Positions 39,051 through 64,000 of a DNA stretch of 64,000 bases are shown here, piece by piece. This DNA comes from Urophycis tenuis (taxonomy: Eukaryota > Chordata > Actinopteri > Gadiformes > Phycidae): positions 1,883,227 through 1,947,226 of the forward strand of contig JAXIVH010000033.1 in assembly GCA_036785325.1 (NCBI GenBank), given 5' to 3'. The notes under the pieces were generated by a model, which saw only the letters and a list, made by a program, of their open reading frames with translations, was not told the DNA's origin and did no database searches. The position numbers were made by a program, and so were the translations under genes. How positions within the stretch are numbered: position 1 is the stretch's first letter; every line of letters begins with the position of its first letter.

Positions 39051-39561
39051 TCAACAGCAGGGCGGAACATGGCTGAACACAAGTCTACCTTCTAGTGGTC
39101 CAGATCACCTTCTGGAGGCTCTGCACCAAGGGTAAGCTGGGGAGCTGGGTCCACGACACGGTGGGTGGTTGGTTGGTGGAGGAGAAGGTGGAGGAGAGGA
39201 GAGGGGACATGAGAAGGTGGAGGAGCAGGGTTACGGTTGGCAGGAGTCCAACCACTCCAAAACATCTGTTTCAGTGCCCAACCCGAGTGATTGGTGGTTC
39301 TAATTGAAAGCTGGGAGGCTCCCCCCTGGGGTTCAGTTGGTGTGGTGTCCGTTTCATCAGACCTGGAACAGAACCATCACACCTTGTTATAGCCAACAGG
39401 AAATTAAATCTTTATTTTCCACCCATTTCTACGGCCATGTTGTTCACCTGCTCAACAGGGCCACCAAAATATTGTCTGGGGAAATGTCGGTTAATTAGTT
39501 ATTTTAGAACAAATCAGACTGGAGAATTTTGGAAAAAGGGCATTACAGAAGAATATTGATA

Positions 39562-39965
39562 TTACTGTAGTGCTGAGAGACTAACCACTGGATGTTACTG
39601 TAGTGCTGAGAGACTAACCACTGGATGTTACTGTAGTGCTGAGAGACTAACCACTGGATGTTACTGTAGTGCTGAGAGACTAACCACTGGATGTTACTGA
39701 AGTGCTGAGAAACTAACCACTGGATGTTACTGTAGTGCTGAGAGACTAACCACTGGATGTTACTGTAGTGCTGAGAGACTAACCACTGGATGTTACTGTA
39801 GTGCTGAGAGACTAACCACTGGATGTTACTGAAGTGCTGAGAGACTAACCACTGGATGTTACTGTAGTGCTGAGAGACTAACCACTGGATGTTACTGTAG
39901 TGCTGAGAGACTAACCACTGGATGTTACTGTAGAGCTGAGAGACTAACCACTGGATGTGTCCTCA
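39562..39965. repeat. 33-bp minisatellite, 12 copies
   Basis: TTACTGTAGTGCTGAGAGAC plus TAACCACTGGATG, highly uniform. Confidence 0.96.
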
Positions 39966-40500
39966 GTGACTCACTGTAATAACAGCCAGCCTATGGTTAC
40001 ACTATCGAGGAGACGATTACCTGCTCCCTTTCTGGTCCTCAGGTGGTCCTAACCTTCTTAGCACCAAAACTATAATCATTACAATCACCTGATTCTAGAA
40101 CTGGCCTGGGACTGGGTGAGATAACTGAACCTTCACCTTTATCCTGGCCGGCCCTAACCCTTCACCCTGGAGGTCACCAAACGTCCCATTAAAGCAAAGG
40201 TGAGACAGAGGTCATGAGGGAGACAGACCCAGACACCGACACCTGTTCACCAAGAACCTAAAAACAGCAGAACCATAAATCCCTCACCCGCATGGGCGCC
40301 TGGCTACAGATCTCGGAGAGCTTTAAACCCAACGTAAGCCCGGTGGTACTGAACCAGCTTAGCCCTCTTAAACCTCAACAACAAGAAGACAAACGGCACG
40401 TTGCTCTGCCTGTCCGCTCGGCGCAGCCCCGTGTCCAAGACACTCGTTAAGACTTGGAGACATTAGGAGTGTCTCTTGTTCCTCGTCGGAGGAGCACCCT
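39966..40500. other. Intergenic, nothing recognised
   Basis: No coding or mobile sequence recognised. Confidence 0.55.
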
Positions 40501-40501
40501 G

Positions 40502-40637
40502 TCACACACACACACATACACACGCACACACACACACACTAACACACACACACACACACACACACACTAACACACACACACACACACACACTAACACACA
40601 CACACACACACACACACTAACACACACACACACACAC
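40502..40637. repeat. (CA)n with periodic TA interruptions
   Basis: (CA)n interrupted by CTAACACA at nearly regular spacing of 22-32 bp. Confidence 0.93.
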
Positions 40638-40714
40638 CGCCATGCTGTGCAGAGGCAGGCCCTGGACCCCTGCGGTTACACACACAGGCACAGCCGTTCA
40701 ATTTGTCTGAGCAC

Positions 40715-40785
40715 AATGATCTTTCATCACAATGATCTTTCATCACAATGATCTTTCAGCACAATGATCTTTCATCAGAAGATAG
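40715..40785. repeat. 16-bp repeat AATGATCTTTCATCAC
   Basis: Four copies. A looser repeat of ACTGGGAGCTGCCCAGTA follows at 40925-41030. Confidence 0.9.
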
Positions 40786-41049
40786 TGTTGTTTGGGCTTT
40801 TGAATTAGCTTCCATCCTCTCATTCAAATTTCCTGCGTGCACCTGGGATTCTCTCTCTGGTGTTTGGAAATTACCCTTTCCCACATCAACCTTCTGTAGG
40901 AACAGAATCCACCGTTCAGTTACTTACTGGGGGCTGCCCAGTACAACCACAGGCTGCTACTGGTTCTACTGGGAGCTGCCCAGCACAACCAGTCTTTACT
41001 GGTTGACACTGGGAGCTGCCCAGTAGAACTACCTTTGACACCTGCCGTA

Positions 41050-41262
41050 TTTATTACTTTATAGTAATAAAATACACAATTACTTTAGAGTAATAAAATA
41101 CAGCAGGTAAACTCAATTTTCTCTGGGCCCTCCAGAGGTACCTGAAAGTCCTTGAAGATGTTCCTCACCTGGCAGGCTGTGGTGGTGAAGTCTCGCTCTT
41201 CATCTCCTCCTAACTGGCCACCCGCTGGGCTTCAATCCTCCACCCTCGCTTCTTCAAGAGAA
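41050..41262 (-). other. impg1: Alternative candidate impg1 3' end (weak)
   Basis: On the minus strand an acceptor after TTTTCCTTCTCTTGAAG (exon from about 41253) and another at 41177 (CACCACAG) each give a phase-compatible short frame to a stop. An AATAAA lies at 41055-41050. A third frame in the same place is open for about 40 codons. None is clearly homologous, so this is recorded as a place to test. Confidence 0.18.
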
Positions 41263-41688
41263 GGAAAATCAAAAATCAAATGGCCACATCGACAAACAAC
41301 ATTAGATTGGAGATGTGCTCCAAACACAGAGCTGCTGTAAGCAGCCCCCATAAAGACCCCCAGCAGAGCCAGCCTGCTCAGCGGGGAGCCTCCAGTCTGT
41401 GGGCTAGGATGGAGAGAGGTGGCAGCACAATGGGCAGACGGTGAGGGGACCAGAGGAACCCAGACCACAGCAGAATGCACTTGTTGAAACTGAATTCTGA
41501 TTCACATTCATCCAGCTTTAAACCCAGGTCAAAGCTGTGTTGAACCTGCTTTCAGATTGAAATGCTTTGGCCTAGTTTTATCTCTTTGTGACATAGTTTG
41601 GCTCCTTGGACCTGGTTTGACCCGATTGGACCTCATGTTGGCCTGGTTTGGATTATTCTGTAAGAACTTTTCTCTTTGTTAAGGTGCC

Positions 41689-41790
<102 letters not shown>

Positions 41791-43040
41791 TCTGTGCGTG
41801 CGTGCGTGCACCCACGCCCTCAGTCCTCAACAGACAGAAGGGCAAAGTAACTTGGCTGAAGTGTTCTCAGGGACAGCCAATGGAGACGTTGCGTCACCGT
41901 GCTGGAGCGGATGACCTTAGGGTGCGACCTCACGGAGCAGCAGGGGTCGCGTCCGACCCCGTCGATGGCCGACCGACCGTAACTTGCGCGGCGGTTCCGC
42001 GTGTTAGATTTGTCCGCCGCGTTGCCATGACGTTGCCATGGCACCGGTCATACTGAGTATGGCGGAGGCTGTGTCAGGATCCTTGAGGGATGGCATTCAA
42101 GAGCGTGGCCCACTTGTGTTTTTGACCTGTTGCTCAGCGATGTGAACAGACGGGGCGATCAGGCTGCTATTGTGTGAAATGTTAGCCTCGCTGCCAGAGC
42201 CGACATATTGATGTCGCTTCAAAATGTCAGCAGGAGAGGAAGTCGCTTGGTTTGCAAGCGTGGAGAACAACAGCGTGTGAGTCAGCATGTTCAGGACTCG
42301 GCCCGCTGTGTGAAGGATGGTGGCTCCACGAGCACCCAGAGGTCCAGCACATGTCCTGTTGTTCTGGGATGTAAGAGCTTGACCCAGAGCTGGAGGTGAG
42401 GAACATGCGTCTGTGGTCCCTCAGGCTGATGTTGACCATCCATCTTCACTGGTGTTTAAGTGACCATTTCTGCTCAACCAAGTCTTCTTGTTAAAGTATA
42501 AAAGTCTGAACAGTCTTAAGTTTAAAACTGCAACGGCGTGGAAATGTTTTTGCATCTGAATGCCAAATTAAAAGGTGATTTTAGTTGAGGAATAAATCAA
42601 ACCGAACAACGCTTCACCTTTGGGAGGCCTCCAGGATCATCTCCTCCAGTTAACCAGCGGCCAGCGGCTGCTTGGCAATCATCAGTCGACAAGGTGCTCC
42701 TTCCCGGAGTGTATTAACACACTTAATTATCACAGAGCTGAGAGGAGAGGCGGTGCTACCTGGGCTCAGCGCGAGGCACCGCACTCCAGGTGACCTCAGG
42801 AACGCTGCAGCAGCGTGTCAGAGCTGATGCTTCAGCTAGCCTAGCTGTGGGCGTAGCCGCGGACCGCTACCTCTGCTAACAGATGTGTGGCGGCGTCCGG
42901 ACAGAGCACGTCAGCGCCGCGTAGCGCCGGCTACGACAGGAAGTGTGACGGACGACATCCTGTTTCCTGTACTCTAGTACTGGTGCTGTTCTGATGGAGT
43001 GTCTTCTACTGGAGACAGACGGACAGACTGACGGACTCAC
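41791..43040. other. impg1 3' region or intergenic, nothing recognised
   Basis: An open frame at 42439-42227 (minus) has no match I recognise. A small exon joining exon 14 to its 3' end could be hidden here. Confidence 0.4.
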
Positions 43041-63099
<20,059 letters not shown>

Positions 63100-64000
63100 C
63101 TCGTCGTGTCCTCCTCCCCGCAACACACTGTCTCGTTCCAAACACGGTCAGCAAGCACGCAGAGCAGGAAGCAGAGGAGAGGGAAAATGTGAAGTCCTCT
63201 GGATCAGGTGGACGTCACTGAGATCCTGAGGATCAGCATGGCTGGAGTTTCCCCTTCAACGGCCTGCGGTGCTGCAGTGCTGCGGGCAGCGGTCCGGTCT
63301 GATGTCCCCCTGAGATTCACCCCAAAAGAACGGCTCAGGGAGCAGACATGTCCAGCGTCAGAGGAAGGTGCTCTCCAACTCGAAGGAGGACGTGTGGTAG
63401 GAGTGAGGAGGTCAATAACGTTCTGCTTTGGGGATAATCTGTTTATCTTCTCCTCAGACATAATCCTGCTTTACTCCGTCCACTTCCCGCACTGAGGTCA
63501 TCCTGTTAGAGGCTTTCACAGGGCATCTGTCAGCTGACAGGGCTCGGCCCAACACCACCGCCGGCCCCCCGGCCCCCCAGCCCCCCACCGAGCTCGGCGT
63601 CTCTGAGAAACCTCTTTTTGATTCGCCGTTCACGGAGGTGCCCTCCGGACCCGTGGAGGACCGGTCCAGAGTGATGAGGAGAACTCTAATGGACCGGCCG
63701 GGCCGTGAAGCCCACGGGTTGGCCGGCCGCGTCTCACGCACGCGACGTTAGAAACCCTTTACTGCCGTGTGGAGACACCGGGGACATGCCGGCTAGCTGA
63801 GCACATGGAGTTTCTTTAAATGGCAGCTTATCTTCTGGAGGACGAAGGGAAATGGTTTGTCTTTTTTACATGGCTCTGGGGGTCGGTGAACAACGAATCA
63901 ATACCCCCCCCCCCCCCCCCTTATACAAGTTGCTTTATTTCTGTGTATAAAGTGAATCACAGAGCCCAGAGTCCTCATCCATTAGCTTGTTGGTTGGAGG
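63100..64000. other. impg1 upstream region
   Basis: Presumed 5' UTR/promoter side of impg1. It holds a TAATCC site (63461) and a C17 run at 63904-63920. GC-rich open frames at 63454-63741 have no support. Confidence 0.45.
63461..63466 (+). promoter_or_regulatory. TAATCC homeodomain site upstream of impg1
   Basis: TAATCC, the core bound by CRX/OTX-type factors that drive photoreceptor genes, lies about 360 bp upstream of the impg1 ATG. A six-base match is expected often by chance. No TATA box was recognised in the upstream few hundred bases. Confidence 0.2.

Noticed and set aside
38669..39076. 135-codon + ORF
   Set aside because: Starts beside a GAG|GTGAGT-like site but runs into the 60-bp repeat; no homology seen.
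42227..42439. 70-codon - ORF as the missing impg1 terminal exon
   Set aside because: An AG acceptor in phase exists, but the product shows no cysteine or motif pattern of IMPG proteins and the pyrimidine tract is poor.

Overview
The window is vertebrate genomic DNA, almost certainly from a ray-finned (teleost) fish. It has short exons split by GT-AG introns, teleost-type retroposons, and an exceptional density of minisatellites and (CA)n/(CT)n tracts. No prokaryotic gene layout, tRNA gene, rRNA gene or CRISPR array was seen. Two genes lie tail to tail: the 3' part of a myosin VI gene (myo6) on the + strand (about 432-37963) and an interphotoreceptor matrix proteoglycan 1 gene (impg1) on the - strand (start codon at 63099, running left past 43041). 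As far as I recall, mammals keep the same MYO6-IMPG1 neighbourhood, which supports both names. I cannot tell which teleost paralogue (a or b) each one is.

myo6: nineteen exons were placed by homology, splice sites and phase. Their phases join without a break into 711 codons plus a stop. The order is: end of the motor domain (432-8187), the class-VI reverse-gear insert 2 (9726-9855), the IQ motif (12709-12799), the proximal tail (13173-13323), a charged single-helix medial tail (17635-20875), three small symmetric exons (21967-24553), the distal tail with RRL and WKSKNKKR motifs (27588-28217), a 27-nt exon where the vertebrate small insert sits (31526-31552), and the cargo-binding domain with its WWY motif (34470-36175). 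The first part of the gene lies to the left of the window.

impg1: fourteen exons (63099 down to 43041) encode a signal peptide, an N-terminal IMPG domain, a first SEA domain, a very large acidic/mucin-like exon (46474-50326, 3853 nt) with 29 tandem 14-residue repeats, a second SEA domain with a GSVVV motif, and a cysteine-rich EGF-like region. The protein passes 2,000 residues, against roughly 800 in mammals. The terminal exon or exons were not identified securely; candidates are listed.

Introns and spacers are filled with more than 30 minisatellites, two copies of one tRNA-derived SINE family, an antisense LINE fragment, a hAT DNA transposon remnant with an 8-bp target duplication, and a probable MITE. 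The most unusual signals are: minisatellites whose unit contains a copy of the adjoining splice junction (at three exons), two arrays of the same 41-bp unit in opposite orientation flanking seven myo6 exons, a minisatellite growing inside a SINE, and a perfect 79-bp palindrome. Most long open frames outside the two genes are products of these repeats.
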